DNA of 64,000 nt from Polyangium mundeleinium (GCF_028369105.1 NZ_JAQNDO010000001.1:4990501-5054500), one strand, 5' to 3'. Shown: positions 17,308 to 26,408, numbered from the stretch's first letter. A program made the numbers and translations. The notes: generated by a model not told the origin, from the sequence alone.

Positions 17308-18834
17308 ATGCCCCTCGACGAAGCTGCGCGCGGCCGGATCGCGCCGTACGTATCTAGCCTGACCGACGACGTCTTCGCGCTCTCGGGTTTGCCCGAGGAG
17401 GTGATCGCCGTCCTCTTTGCCTACTACTCGCGCAGCCGCGACGATCTGCGAACGAACCTGGCGCGCTTGCTCACCGACCAGGAGCTCGACGTCGGGGAAG
17501 GCGTGACGACGCGCCCCTCGTTCGGGCTCGCGACGGAGAAGGCGCGCGCGTTCCACGAAAAATGGGTCGTTGGCTACGGACACGCGTCGGTCGCGGAGCA
17601 CGCGGTCGTGCACCTCGCGATCGAGAACGTGAGCATCGTGGCCTCGAAGGTGATCGAGGACCTCCGGCTCGGCTCGTACACCGAGAAGAGCACGCGCTAC
17701 GTCGTCTTCGATCGGAACAGTTTCGTCGACCTGCCCGAGCTCGAAGGGTCGCTCGGACAGACGTACCGGGCCAGCGCGGAGCGGCTCTTCACGACGTACG
17801 TCGATCTCATGGCGCGCGTGATGGATGCGCTTCGCGTGCGCGTGCTCCGGCCGCCGGGCGCGTCGGAGGCGGCGCACGCGGCGGCGATCCGCGCGCATGC
17901 TTGTGATCTTCTGCGCGGGCTCTTACCGGCTGGCACGCGGACGAACCTCGGCCTCACTGCGAATGCGCGCGCGCTCGAAGCGCTGCTCACGAAGATGCTC
18001 TCGCATCCGCTCGCGGAGGTCCGCAACGTCGCGACGTCCATGCATGTGGCTGCGCGCACCGTCACGCCGACCCTGGTCAAGTACGCGGGGCGGAGCGAGC
18101 ATCGGTCCGCGCAGCGCGGCGACGTGGGGGACAAGCTGCGATCGATCTACGATCCCGGTCCCTGGGACGCGAGTGCGACGAATGTTGTCGGGCAACCGGT
18201 GCGGCTCGTGCGGCACGACAAGGACGCGCTGGAGCGGATCGTGCTCGCGCTCGCGTACGAGAGCAGCGAGCCGAACGTGCACGCGCGTGGCCTCACGGAG
18301 GCGATGCGGCATGCGACGTCGCGCGAGCTCGAAGACGTCGTTCGCGCGTCGGTCGCGCGGCGTGGCGCGCACGATCCCGTGCCGCGTGGCTTCGAGGCGA
18401 CGACGATGACGTTCGAGTTGATGCTCGATTACGGCGCGTACCGCGATCTGCAGCGGCACCGCATGCTCCTGCCGGCGACGCAGCGGCTCACGTGCCGGCT
18501 CGGTTTCGAGACGCCCGCGGAGCTCGCGGAGCTCGAGCTCGATCGGGCGTACACTGACGCGATGGTCGCGGCGTGCGATGCGTGGGAGGAGCTCGAGAGC
18601 AAACACCCGCAGGAAGCGCAGTACGCGGTGCCGCTCGGATTCCGCATCCGCACGCTCTGGACGCTCAACCTGCGCGAGCTCTTTCACGTGGTCGAGCTGC
18701 GATCGGCGCGGCAAGGGCACGCGAGCTATCGGCGCATCGCGCAGGGGCTCTTCCGCGCGGCGATTGCGGTGCACCCCTGGCTCGAAGGTCTCGTCCGCGT
18801 CGATCTCGGCGACTACTCATTGTCCCGTGCCTGA
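17308..18834 (+). CDS. Double-length FAD-dependent thymidylate synthase (ThyX-like)
   Basis: A 508-residue protein, about twice the usual ThyX length, made of two ThyX-like halves. The first half has GHASVAEHAVVHLAIENVS (about 91-109) and then GSYTEKSTRYV, but the ThyX RHR triplet is DLR at 118-120. The second half has an intact RHR at 383-385 (LQRHRMLLPATQRLT), but the Ser, Ser and Arg that normally follow are Leu, Arg and Thr. Each half thus keeps what the other lost. ThyX makes dTMP from dUMP using FAD and methylene-tetrahydrofolate, with active sites built between subunits. Either a single composite site or a new function is possible. Assignment to the family is firm; activity is not. Confidence 0.8.
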   Translation: MPLDEAARGRIAPYVSSLTDDVFALSGLPEEVIAVLFAYYSRSRDDLRTNLARLLTDQELDVGEGVTTRPSFGLATEKARAFHEKWVVGYGHASVAEHAVVHLAIENVSIVASKVIEDLRLGSYTEKSTRYVVFDRNSFVDLPELEGSLGQTYRASAERLFTTYVDLMARVMDALRVRVLRPPGASEAAHAAAIRAHACDLLRGLLPAGTRTNLGLTANARALEALLTKMLSHPLAEVRNVATSMHVAARTVTPTLVKYAGRSEHRSAQRGDVGDKLRSIYDPGPWDASATNVVGQPVRLVRHDKDALERIVLALAYESSEPNVHARGLTEAMRHATSRELEDVVRASVARRGAHDPVPRGFEATTMTFELMLDYGAYRDLQRHRMLLPATQRLTCRLGFETPAELAELELDRAYTDAMVAACDAWEELESKHPQEAQYAVPLGFRIRTLWTLNLRELFHVVELRSARQGHASYRRIAQGLFRAAIAVHPWLEGLVRVDLGDYSLSRA

Positions 18835-18836
18835 CT

Positions 18837-18980
18837 GCGCTGTTCCACAGCGCAAATCGATGCGTTTTTGCATCGACCGCATCGCGGTCGATGCACCAAA
18901 GGTCCAGGGCTGGCCCTGGTCCGGGTCGAGGGGCGGACAGCCCCTCGTCGGGTCCGGGGTGAAACCCCGGCGCTACGCTG
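18837..18980 (+). repeat. Multi-hairpin intergenic module, copy 1
   Basis: The gap between thyX and the convergent recN is filled by stem-loops. A first hairpin starts 3 nt after the thyX stop (18837-18853). The four-hairpin module follows: stem GCATCGACCGC (18870-18894), stem CCAGGGC (18904-18919), stem CGAGGGGC with loop GGACA (18927-18947) and stem CCGGGGT (18954-18970), then a short tail CGCTACGCTG. All stems are perfect. It is closest to copy 4 at 53812-53921. It could act as a terminator, but its repeated, covarying structure suggests more. Confidence 0.85.
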
Positions 18981-18992
18981 CAGAGCACCCCC

Positions 18993-20744
18993 TCACGAAG
19001 CGCGACCCTTCGCGCCGCGCTTCGGGCTCGCAGCGGCGGCCACCGAACGCGCCTTCACCTCGTCCAACATCTCGGAGGCTGCCTTCAGTGCGCTCGGACC
19101 GACCTTCGCGCCTGCCAGCATGCGTGCGACTTCGGCGACTCGCTCTTTGCCCTCGACGCGCTTGACGGTGCTCTTCGTGATGGGCCCGTCGACCTGCTTC
19201 GACACCACGAAATGTGCGTCTGCGAAGGCTGCGATCGTGGCGAGGTGCGTGATGCAGAGGACCTGATGGTGGCGCGCTACGTCCGCGATCGCGCGGCCGA
19301 TCTTGTCCGCTACTGCGCCGCCGACGCCGGCGTCCACCTCGTCGAACACGTAGAGCCCTGCCGGCCCTGACTCTGCGAGCGTGCGCTTGAGCGCGAGCAG
19401 CGCGCGCGAGAGCTCGCCGCCCGAGGCGATCTTGCGCAGCGGGCGCGGCTCGATGCCTTTGTTTGGCGCGATGAGGAACTCGACTCGGTCGATGCCGTCG
19501 CGGCCGAGCCGCGCGCCGTCGATGACGAGCTCGGACCTCTCGCCTGAGAGCGGCGCGACGTCCACGATCACGCGCGCGCCGCCCATCCCGAGATCGGCAA
19601 GCTCTCCGCCGATGGATGCGCCGAGCTTCTCGCCGGCTTCGCGGCGCTTCTGTGAGAGCTGCCGCGCGCGCTCTCCCGCCACGCGCAGCAGCCGGTCGCG
19701 CTCGTGCTCCAGTGCTTCGAGCTTCGTCTCCACGTTGCCGAGCCCTTCGAGCTCCGTCGCGATGCGCGACCGCGCCGCGATCACGTCGTCGATCGTGGGC
19801 CCGTGTTGCCGGAGGAGGCCTTCGAGCCGGTACATGCGGTCCTCGATTTCCGAGAGCCGCGATGGGTTTGCCTCGGCGCGCTCGGCGTACCGATCGACCT
19901 CGCGGGCGATCTCTCGAAGCTCGGAGAACAAACCATCGAGTGTGTTCGCTGTTGCTTCGAGGGATGGATCGAGATCCGCGGCGGCGCGGAGATCCTTCGA
20001 GAGCTTCGCGAGCTCGTCGCAGATCGCGTGCTCGCCTTGATCGAGCCGCGCGGCCGCGTGCTCGGTCAGCTCGCGGAGCCGGCCGGCGTGGCGGAGCCGC
20101 TGGCGCTCGGCCGCGAGTTCTTCGAGCTCCCCGGGCCGCGGGGACACGGTGTCGATGCCCTGGAGCTGGAAGCCGAGGAATGCTTCGCGCTCGACGCGGC
20201 CGCGCTCGGCCTCGCGCACCTCGCGGATCTCGGCGACGACCTTTTCAAGCTTCTCGACCTCTGCGGCGAGCGCCTCGCGTGTGGTCGAGAGACGGCCGAA
20301 ACGATCGAGGTAACCGAGGTGCGTCGAGGGATCGGTCAACGCGACGCTCTCGTGTTGCGAGGCGACGTCGCAGAGCTCCGACGCGAGCGCTTGCAGCTCG
20401 CCCGCGGTGCAGAGACGCCCGTTCAGGTACGCGCGCGAGCGGCCGTTTTGCTGCACCACGCGGCGGATGACGAGCTCGCCGCCGGAGGACACGCCGGCTG
20501 CGTCGAGCGCCGTCGCGAGCTGCTCGCTGCCTGTCACGTCGAAGAGCGCCTCGACCTCGGCCTCGTCGGCGCCGGGCCGCACCTGTTCGGCGTTGCCGCG
20601 GCCGCCGAGCACCAGCGAGAGTGCGCCGACGACGATCGACTTGCCCGCGCCGGTCTCGCCGGTGAGCACGTTGAAGCCGGGCTCGAGGCGGAGCTCGAGC
20701 GAATCCATGAGGACGAAGTTCTTGACGCGGAGGGCGACCAGCAC
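18993..20744 (-). CDS. recN: DNA repair protein RecN
   Basis: A 583-residue SMC-like ATPase that holds broken DNA ends during double-strand break repair. It shows Walker A GETGAGKS near residue 31, a long central coiled coil, the ABC signature ASGGELSRALLALKR and Walker B GLYVFDEVDAGVGG, followed by the ITHLATIAAFAD motif typical of RecN. The start is a GTG at 20744. It is the last gene of a minus-strand run that also contains the AgmX-type protein, an unknown protein and a DUF1232 protein. Length and motifs are standard. Confidence 0.95.
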   Translation of the reverse strand: MLVALRVKNFVLMDSLELRLEPGFNVLTGETGAGKSIVVGALSLVLGGRGNAEQVRPGADEAEVEALFDVTGSEQLATALDAAGVSSGGELVIRRVVQQNGRSRAYLNGRLCTAGELQALASELCDVASQHESVALTDPSTHLGYLDRFGRLSTTREALAAEVEKLEKVVAEIREVREAERGRVEREAFLGFQLQGIDTVSPRPGELEELAAERQRLRHAGRLRELTEHAAARLDQGEHAICDELAKLSKDLRAAADLDPSLEATANTLDGLFSELREIAREVDRYAERAEANPSRLSEIEDRMYRLEGLLRQHGPTIDDVIAARSRIATELEGLGNVETKLEALEHERDRLLRVAGERARQLSQKRREAGEKLGASIGGELADLGMGGARVIVDVAPLSGERSELVIDGARLGRDGIDRVEFLIAPNKGIEPRPLRKIASGGELSRALLALKRTLAESGPAGLYVFDEVDAGVGGAVADKIGRAIADVARHHQVLCITHLATIAAFADAHFVVSKQVDGPITKSTVKRVEGKERVAEVARMLAGAKVGPSALKAASEMLDEVKARSVAAAASPKRGAKGRAS

Positions 20745-20799
20745 GGGGCCGGGAGGATAAAGAACGGAACGAGAAACGTCGACGCGTTCTACGCGGAGA

Positions 20800-22263
20800 T
20801 CAGCGGATCGTGACGGACTTGCTCACCGTCACGGAATCACCGGAGAAGGGCGGGACCGAGGCGCTGCGGAACGCTGCGGCGATGCAGCCTCCGGTCGGCG
20901 TGCCGGCGAACGGCGGGCCGTTGACCTGCGCCTTCGTGGCGCGGCCGGACGGGGCGAACGTGACGCTCACGCGGGCTGTGCCGCTCGGGTCGCCAGGTGC
21001 CTTGCAGCCTGAGGCCCTGCCGGCGGCGGCGCCGAGCGCGGAGGCCGCGGCGCTCCTGCTGAACTCGTTGCCGCCGCCCGAGGGCGCCTCGGGCACGGCG
21101 GGCTTGTTGTTCGCCGCGGCCATCGCGGCTGCGAGATCCTGCGTCTTGTTCCCCGCCGCCGTTTCGGCGGGTTTTGCGTCGGTCTTCTCCGGCGGTTTGT
21201 CTCCGCCCGCCGCCGGTTTGTCCCGGCCGTCGCTTTTCGGCGCTGCGTCGGCCGCGCCGGCGCGTTTGTCCGCGGGGGCCTCCGTGCCTGCCTTCGCCGC
21301 TGCGGCCGGATCACTCGGCGCCGGGGTGTTCGTGTTCGGCGCGGGCGCCTGGTTCGTGGCCCCCGGTTGCAGGGCGAGCGGCGCGTCGTTCCCGGTGCCG
21401 GGCGGTGTGGTCGTCGACTCGGTAGCGACCGCGGCCGTCGGCTCCTCGGACGTCGTCGACGCGCGTTGTACCAGGAAAAACACGAGGCCCGCGAGGGCCG
21501 CGACGAGCACGACGCCGATCCCGAGACGCTTGCGATCGAGCTTTCCGGTCGCGGCCGCGACGTCGACGTCGAGATCGATCGCGTCCATCGACGACTTCGT
21601 CATTGGCGCCGGCGGCGCCGTGATGGGTGGCGCGGCCAGGAAGAGCGAACCTCCGCTGTTTGCCGCGTCGGCTTTTCCTGCGGCCGGATCGGCCGGCTTC
21701 GGCGCGGTCGTGAGATCCTTGCCGAGCGCCGAGATCCCGAGCGCCGAGACGTCGGGCGCCACGAGCGGCGTGAGCCCCTGGTTGCTGAAGAGGCTGCTGC
21801 TCAGGTTGAACAGATCCTCGTCGACGATCTTCCGGCTGCGGCTGATCTCGCGCGGATCGGGCCGCGAGCCGCGCTGGGCCGCCTTGTCCGAGGGTTTTTC
21901 CGGGGCGGCTTCGGGCTGCGCGTGCTTGGCCTCGTGCCGGTCGACGTCGAAGACCTCGAAGAACGAGGGCCTGTCGTCGTCGTCGTCCTTCAACGTCGGC
22001 GTGCGCTTCGTCGCGGCCGGCATTGGCGTGGCGTTTTTCGCCATCGATGGCTGCGAGGCTGCTTTCGCGCGCGGCGCCGGCGGCGGCGGCGGGATCTTCA
22101 CGTTGTCGTCCGCGCCTGCGAGCGCGGGCGGCGGCACCGTCACCACCTCGGCCGACACGTCGAGGTCGAAGACGCTCGTCCGCTCGGGGATCGATTTCAT
22201 CGTCTCTGGCGGGGGTTCCACGTTGCCCGCTGCCGTCTTCGTGTCGTCTTGTTTCTTGCTCAT
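20800..22263 (-). CDS. AgmX/PglI C-terminal domain protein, single-pass
   Basis: A 487-residue protein with a Pro/Asp-rich cytoplasmic N-terminal region, one membrane span (about 247-266, LGIGVVLVAALAGLVFFLVQ), a long Ala/Pro/Lys linker and a small C-terminal domain. In that domain a Cys pair (SGCKAPGD and GGCIAAAF) and the VSVTFAPSGRATKA segment match the AgmX/PglI C-terminal type found in myxobacterial gliding and envelope proteins, itself TonB-like. A Cys pair could form a disulfide. The start ATG overlaps the preceding stop (ATGA). Role in motility or envelope energy transfer is inferred from the domain only. Confidence 0.75.
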   Translation of the reverse strand: MSKKQDDTKTAAGNVEPPPETMKSIPERTSVFDLDVSAEVVTVPPPALAGADDNVKIPPPPPAPRAKAASQPSMAKNATPMPAATKRTPTLKDDDDDRPSFFEVFDVDRHEAKHAQPEAAPEKPSDKAAQRGSRPDPREISRSRKIVDEDLFNLSSSLFSNQGLTPLVAPDVSALGISALGKDLTTAPKPADPAAGKADAANSGGSLFLAAPPITAPPAPMTKSSMDAIDLDVDVAAATGKLDRKRLGIGVVLVAALAGLVFFLVQRASTTSEEPTAAVATESTTTPPGTGNDAPLALQPGATNQAPAPNTNTPAPSDPAAAAKAGTEAPADKRAGAADAAPKSDGRDKPAAGGDKPPEKTDAKPAETAAGNKTQDLAAAMAAANNKPAVPEAPSGGGNEFSRSAAASALGAAAGRASGCKAPGDPSGTARVSVTFAPSGRATKAQVNGPPFAGTPTGGCIAAAFRSASVPPFSGDSVTVSKSVTIR

Positions 22264-23093
22264 CGTGGCAGAACCTCGCGGTCGTCGGGTCCGCCCGGAT
22301 CCCCCGAGAGCCCGTAGATCCAGTGCTTTTCGAGCCAATCGAGCGCGACGTCCGCGCGGCGGATCGTCGCGTCGACGGCCATCACTTGGGGATCCGGCGC
22401 GCCGGCGTCCTTCGCGTAGGCGCGCGCGTACAGGATCCATGTCGAGAGTTCGTAGTGGTGCAGGAGCGGTCCGAAACGATGCGTGTCGAAACGCGCGATC
22501 CTCTCGGCCGCTTCCTCGACGGAGGGCGCGCGCACGAGCGTGGTGCTCGCGTCGAAGAGCAGCTCGCGCAGATCCTCGAACGCCTTGTCAGGATCACGCG
22601 ACACCTCGTCGAGCATCGCTTCGAACGCGTCTTCCGGCATGCCAGCTTGCAGCGCGGCCTCCGCCATCGCGGGCACCTGCGTTTCGAGGAACGCGGCGTC
22701 CGGCGCGTGGCCGAGCAAGCGACCGACGAGGTAGAGATCAAACGCGCTCGCGATCGACTCGCCGAGCAGGAGCGCGTCGGGGCTCTGGCTCGCCGTCGCT
22801 CCGAGCGCGTCGAGCGCGCGGCGCGTGACGTGGTGCCAGCCCGCGTGCATCACCACGTCTGCGGGGATGGCGTCGCTGTCGAGGACGTCGCCAGGCTGGT
22901 CGGGCGACCAGAACGTGAGATTGAGGAAGAGCGCTCGATCCCAGCGTGCCTCCGGTGTCCCGGGTTTCGGCACGAGGAAGGTGACGTGGTCACGCACGAG
23001 CGCACGCTTGAGCTCGGCGTAGAGACCGATGTGTCGGTACGAGCGCTCGTCTTCGATGCGGAGATTTTCGAGCGTAAAACGTTGGAGTCGCAC
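22260..23093 (-). CDS. Conserved-looking protein of unknown function
   Basis: A 277-residue, mostly helical soluble protein with no signal peptide. Notable segments are MHAGWHHVTRRALD and the helical SPDALLLGESIASAFDLYLVGRLLG (shown here only in part). The start is GTG 23093, 12 nt after the DUF1232 gene, and it overlaps the AgmX-type gene by 4 nt, so all three should be co-translated. A Glu and His-containing helix pair could bind metal, but no family is recognised. Confidence 0.65.
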   Translation of the reverse strand: MRLQRFTLENLRIEDERSYRHIGLYAELKRALVRDHVTFLVPKPGTPEARWDRALFLNLTFWSPDQPGDVLDSDAIPADVVMHAGWHHVTRRALDALGATASQSPDALLLGESIASAFDLYLVGRLLGHAPDAAFLETQVPAMAEAALQAGMPEDAFEAMLDEVSRDPDKAFEDLRELLFDASTTLVRAPSVEEAAERIARFDTHRFGPLLHHYELSTWILYARAYAKDAGAPDPQVMAVDATIRRADVALDWLEKHWIYGLSGDPGGPDDREVLPR

Positions 23094-23105
23094 GGGAACC
23101 CGCGT

Positions 23106-23480
23106 TCAGGCTACGCGGACATCGGCTCCGGATCGAGGCCCACGCACGTCCTCCACGATTTCCGATCGGGGCTCGTGGTACCGGCCGAGTTGACGGTGGA
23201 GGATCACCCGGAAGAGGAGCACCACGCCCACGTCGTCGATCCAGGTGATGAAAGGTACGGCGTCGGGCACGAGATCCAGCGGCCAGACGCAGTAAACCAC
23301 CGACAGAACGACGAGCGCCTTGGCCCAGAGCGCGGCTTCCCGGTCGCGGAGCAGCCGCCAAGCCGCTGGCGCATCCCGGAGGAGCGGCACGAGCGCGAGC
23401 CCGCGAGCCTTTCCGGAGACCTTCTTGCCTTCGAGCTTCTGCGGGCGCAGGTCGGTGGTTTTTTTCACGACGGCCAACAT
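23106..23480 (-). CDS. DUF1232 (YkvA-like) small membrane protein
   Basis: A 124-residue protein with the DUF1232 core VYCVWPLDLVPDAVPFITW followed by DDVGVVLLF, the signature of YkvA-type membrane proteins. The frame is open upstream to 23606; the ATG at 23480 is chosen because it begins just before the conserved region. It is the first gene of the minus-strand run ending in recN. Function of the family is unknown. Confidence 0.8.
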   Translation of the reverse strand: MLAVVKKTTDLRPQKLEGKKVSGKARGLALVPLLRDAPAAWRLLRDREAALWAKALVVLSVVYCVWPLDLVPDAVPFITWIDDVGVVLLFRVILHRQLGRYHEPRSEIVEDVRGPRSGADVRVA

Positions 23481-23626
23481 GATTCCGCTGCGCGCGGCCG
23501 CAAGGGGCGGGGGCAGGATCGCCGCGGTGCGACGCTTGAAAGTCCGTGCTGGTCGGGCATGATGCCGGTCCGGCCTTCGCCCGGCCTTTGCCGCGGCGTG
23601 GGGCATCTTCGAGGAGGCATGTCTTC

Positions 23627-24853
23627 ATGATCCGGCTGCGGTCTTTCCTTCCGTTCGTGCTCGCGCTCGCTCCCCTGACCGTAGGCTGCAAGAAGGAGGA
23701 GCCGCCCGCGCCCGCGCCGGAGGCGAAGCCCTCTGCGGCGATGCTGCCGAGCGGGAAGGGCAAGCTGCCGCTGCGCACGCCGATCGCCCCCATCCCGAAG
23801 TTCGACCCGCAGGCGATGAAGAACTACCGCCTCGAGGTTTGTTACTTCGGTACGCTCACTCTGCGTCAAGCGCGTGACGCGTACCTCGGGAGCCTCGGCA
23901 AGGACGAGCCGAGCGAGAAGAAGATCCCGAGCTTCGGCATCCCCGGGGCGTCGCTGCCGCCGGCTCCGCCCACGCTCGTGCCGCCGAAGCCCGGTGGCTC
24001 CGCTGCGCCCTCCGCGGGCCCCGTCGCCTCCGCGGCACCACGCGCTTCCGCCGCGCCTGGCAACAGCGCGTTCGCAGGCCGCAAGATGGCCGACATGGGC
24101 ATGCGCGCTCCGCACGAGCGCAACGCGCGGGCGTGCACCGTCGCCGCCGATCTCAAGGAGCCGGCGATGCCCGACGTCGACGCGGCGCTCATGACGTTCG
24201 CCCCGTTCTCGCTGGAGCTCAGCCGCAACATCGCCGCGGCCAGCGTGTACTACCAGCGCGAGGAGTACACGAAGGACAAGTTCGAGCGCGGCAAGGAGCT
24301 GCACAAGAAGCTCGTCGCCGACTTTGCCAAGCTCGACGAGAACGCCGACAAACTCGGCAGCGCGATCGCCGCGTGGCACAAGGAGCACCCGGTCGACGCG
24401 GCGAAGCTCGACGAGGGCGAGCGGCTCGTGCTCACGGCCTACGACAGGGCGCGCGGGCTCGTCCTGTCGGTGCTCGCGAAGAAGATCGACACGGCGGCCT
24501 TCAAGGAGGGCGTCGCGGCGCTCGCGAAGGACATCGAGGCCATCAAGACGTTCGGCACGAACAACCCGAACGATCCCTGGGCGAGGATCACCGTGCCGCC
24601 CTTGAGCGCGTTCCAGAAGGCCGCGGAAGAGGCCCAGGCGAAGATCAGCGACAAGGGGATCGAGCCCGACGGCTTCCTCCCGCTGGTCAACGGGTTCACC
24701 TCCGTGATCGAGGCGAAGCACCGCGCCCTCTCGCGCGCGCTCACTGCGAAGGGCGAGGTCGTCGAGCCGAAGGCGGGGCCGCCCACGCGGCGGATCCCGA
24801 CGCCGGGGCAGCAGGTCGAGCACCCCGACGATCACGCCGGTCACGCGCATTAG
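23627..24853 (+). CDS. DUF3829-type lipoprotein
   Basis: A 408-residue protein with a lipoprotein signal (LTVGC, about residues 17-21). An Ala/Pro-rich linker (about 105-150) follows, then a helical domain resembling DUF3829 (YiiG-like): KNYRLEVCYFG, LMTFAPFSLELSRNI and YYQREEYTKDKF. The ATG is preceded by GAGGAGG. The C-terminus is His/Asp-rich (HPDDHAGHAH) and may bind metal. It ends against a triple-hairpin terminator shared with glgA. Function unknown. Confidence 0.75.
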   Translation: MIRLRSFLPFVLALAPLTVGCKKEEPPAPAPEAKPSAAMLPSGKGKLPLRTPIAPIPKFDPQAMKNYRLEVCYFGTLTLRQARDAYLGSLGKDEPSEKKIPSFGIPGASLPPAPPTLVPPKPGGSAAPSAGPVASAAPRASAAPGNSAFAGRKMADMGMRAPHERNARACTVAADLKEPAMPDVDAALMTFAPFSLELSRNIAAASVYYQREEYTKDKFERGKELHKKLVADFAKLDENADKLGSAIAAWHKEHPVDAAKLDEGERLVLTAYDRARGLVLSVLAKKIDTAAFKEGVAALAKDIEAIKTFGTNNPNDPWARITVPPLSAFQKAAEEAQAKISDKGIEPDGFLPLVNGFTSVIEAKHRALSRALTAKGEVVEPKAGPPTRRIPTPGQQVEHPDDHAGHAH

Positions 24854-24857
24854 TCCC

Positions 24858-24942
24858 GAGGGGGACGCCTCGCGTCCCCCTCTCGTCCGGGCAAAGCCCG
24901 GCCGATTCACCCCCTCGAGGGAGCTCGCTTTGCGAGCTCCCT
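24858..24942. terminator. Three consecutive perfect hairpins between convergent genes
   Basis: Three stem-loops fill the gap between the DUF3829 gene and glgA: stem GAGGGGGACGC (24858-24882, 11 bp, loop CTC), stem CCGGGC (24887-24901, loop AAA) and stem AGGGAGCTCGC (24918-24942, 11 bp, loop TTT). Each is perfectly paired and symmetric, so it can stop transcription from both sides. The middle one resembles the last hairpin of the repeat modules elsewhere in the window. Confidence 0.75.
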
Positions 24943-24955
24943 GCTCACCACGAGC

Positions 24956-26404
24956 TCAGCGTTCTCCGCGATGCCGTGAGATGGCGAGCCGGTACATCGC
25001 CTCGTACTGGCGGCTCGCGTAATCCCAGCCAAACGGCTTTTTCATCGCCCGCCTCTGCATCGAGCGGAAGTGCTCGGGGTGCTCGCGGTAGATCCACGCC
25101 GCTTCGAGCACCGTGTCGGCAAGCACGTCGGCCGAGAGATCCAGGAACTTGAAGCCCGTCGCCATGTGCTCGACCGTATCGTCGAGCCCGCCCACCGCGC
25201 GCACGATGGGCAGCGTACCGTACCGCTGGCTGTAGAGCTGGTTCAGCCCGCAAGGCTCGTAGCGCGAGGGCATCACGAAGAGATCCGAGCCCGCCTCGAT
25301 GCGGTGCGCGAGCGCGTCGTTCATACCGATGTGCGCGCGGAATCGATCCGTCGAGTGGCTGAGCCGCGTGAAAAGATCCTCCGCCCAGCTCTCGCCCGAT
25401 CCGAGCACCACGACCTGCACGTCTCGCTGGAGCAGCGTCCCGAGCGCGCCCGCGAAGATGTCGATGCCCTTCTGGTGCACGAGCCGGCTGATGAGGCCGA
25501 TGATCGGTACGTCGGGGCGAACCGGGAGCCCCATCTCGCGCTGCAGCTCGGCCTTGCAGAAGGCCTTGCCTTGCAGATCGTCGGCGTCGAAATGCGCGGG
25601 GAGGTGTTTGTCCGTCGCGGGGTTCCAGATCTCGTCGTCGATCCCGTTCAGGATGCCGATCACATCACCGCCGCGCGCGCGCAAGTCGCCTTCGAGCCCG
25701 TGCCCTCCCTCGCTCGTCTGGATCTCCTGCGCGTACCGCGGCGACACCGTCGAGAGCATCGTCGAGAAGTTGATGCCGCCTTTCAGCAGGTTCAGCCGAT
25801 CGTAGGACTCGAGCGCGCGGTGGTGGAAGACGTCCCAGCCGAGGCCGGTCTGGTAGAGTTCGTTTTTGTCGAACCAGCCCTGATAACCCATGTTGTGGAT
25901 CGTCAGGATCGACGCGGCCCCGCCGAGCGGCGAACGGGCGTCGAGGGTCTTCATGTACACAGGCACGAGGCACGTCGGCCAGTCGTGCACGTGCACGACG
26001 TCGGGGATGAACCCGAGCACGCTCGCGAGACGAAGCGCCCCGCGCGAGAGGAACGTGAAGCGCGCGAGGTTGTCGCGGTAATCCCCGTTCGAATCGTTGT
26101 AGATGCCGCTGCGATCGTAGAGCTCGTCGTGCTCGAGCAGGTAGACGCGCGACGTGCTCTCGCCGAGCCGCGCCTCCCACACCGCGCCCCACGCCTCACT
26201 GCCGCCGACGGGCACGCCGAGCGAGATCGGCAGCCGTTTGGCCGGGTGTTTCTTCGCGATGCGGTAGCGCGGCATGACGGTGCGTACGTCGTGGCCTCGC
26301 GCCGCGAGGGCGATGGGGAGCGCGCCGGCTACGTCCGCCAGGCCTCCCGTCTTGGCGAAAGGGACGCACTCGGAGACGACGTTGAGGATGCGGAGGCGGG
26401 GCAT
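24956..26404 (-). CDS. glgA: Glycogen synthase (ADP-glucose type, GT5)
   Basis: A 482-residue GT-B enzyme that extends alpha-1,4-glucan from ADP-glucose. It shows the GT5 start motif KTGGLADVAGALP near residue 18, VVHVHDWPT, NGIDDEIWNP, SRLVHQKGID and the catalytic EPCGLNQLYSQRYG. The length is normal. The ATG at 26404 is used. Its stop lies beside the triple hairpin, and the upstream boxR-type gene ends 4 nt before its start, so some read-through co-expression is possible, although a functional link is not evident. Confidence 0.95.
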   Translation of the reverse strand: MPRLRILNVVSECVPFAKTGGLADVAGALPIALAARGHDVRTVMPRYRIAKKHPAKRLPISLGVPVGGSEAWGAVWEARLGESTSRVYLLEHDELYDRSGIYNDSNGDYRDNLARFTFLSRGALRLASVLGFIPDVVHVHDWPTCLVPVYMKTLDARSPLGGAASILTIHNMGYQGWFDKNELYQTGLGWDVFHHRALESYDRLNLLKGGINFSTMLSTVSPRYAQEIQTSEGGHGLEGDLRARGGDVIGILNGIDDEIWNPATDKHLPAHFDADDLQGKAFCKAELQREMGLPVRPDVPIIGLISRLVHQKGIDIFAGALGTLLQRDVQVVVLGSGESWAEDLFTRLSHSTDRFRAHIGMNDALAHRIEAGSDLFVMPSRYEPCGLNQLYSQRYGTLPIVRAVGGLDDTVEHMATGFKFLDLSADVLADTVLEAAWIYREHPEHFRSMQRRAMKKPFGWDYASRQYEAMYRLAISRHRGER

Positions 26405-26408
26405 GCGT

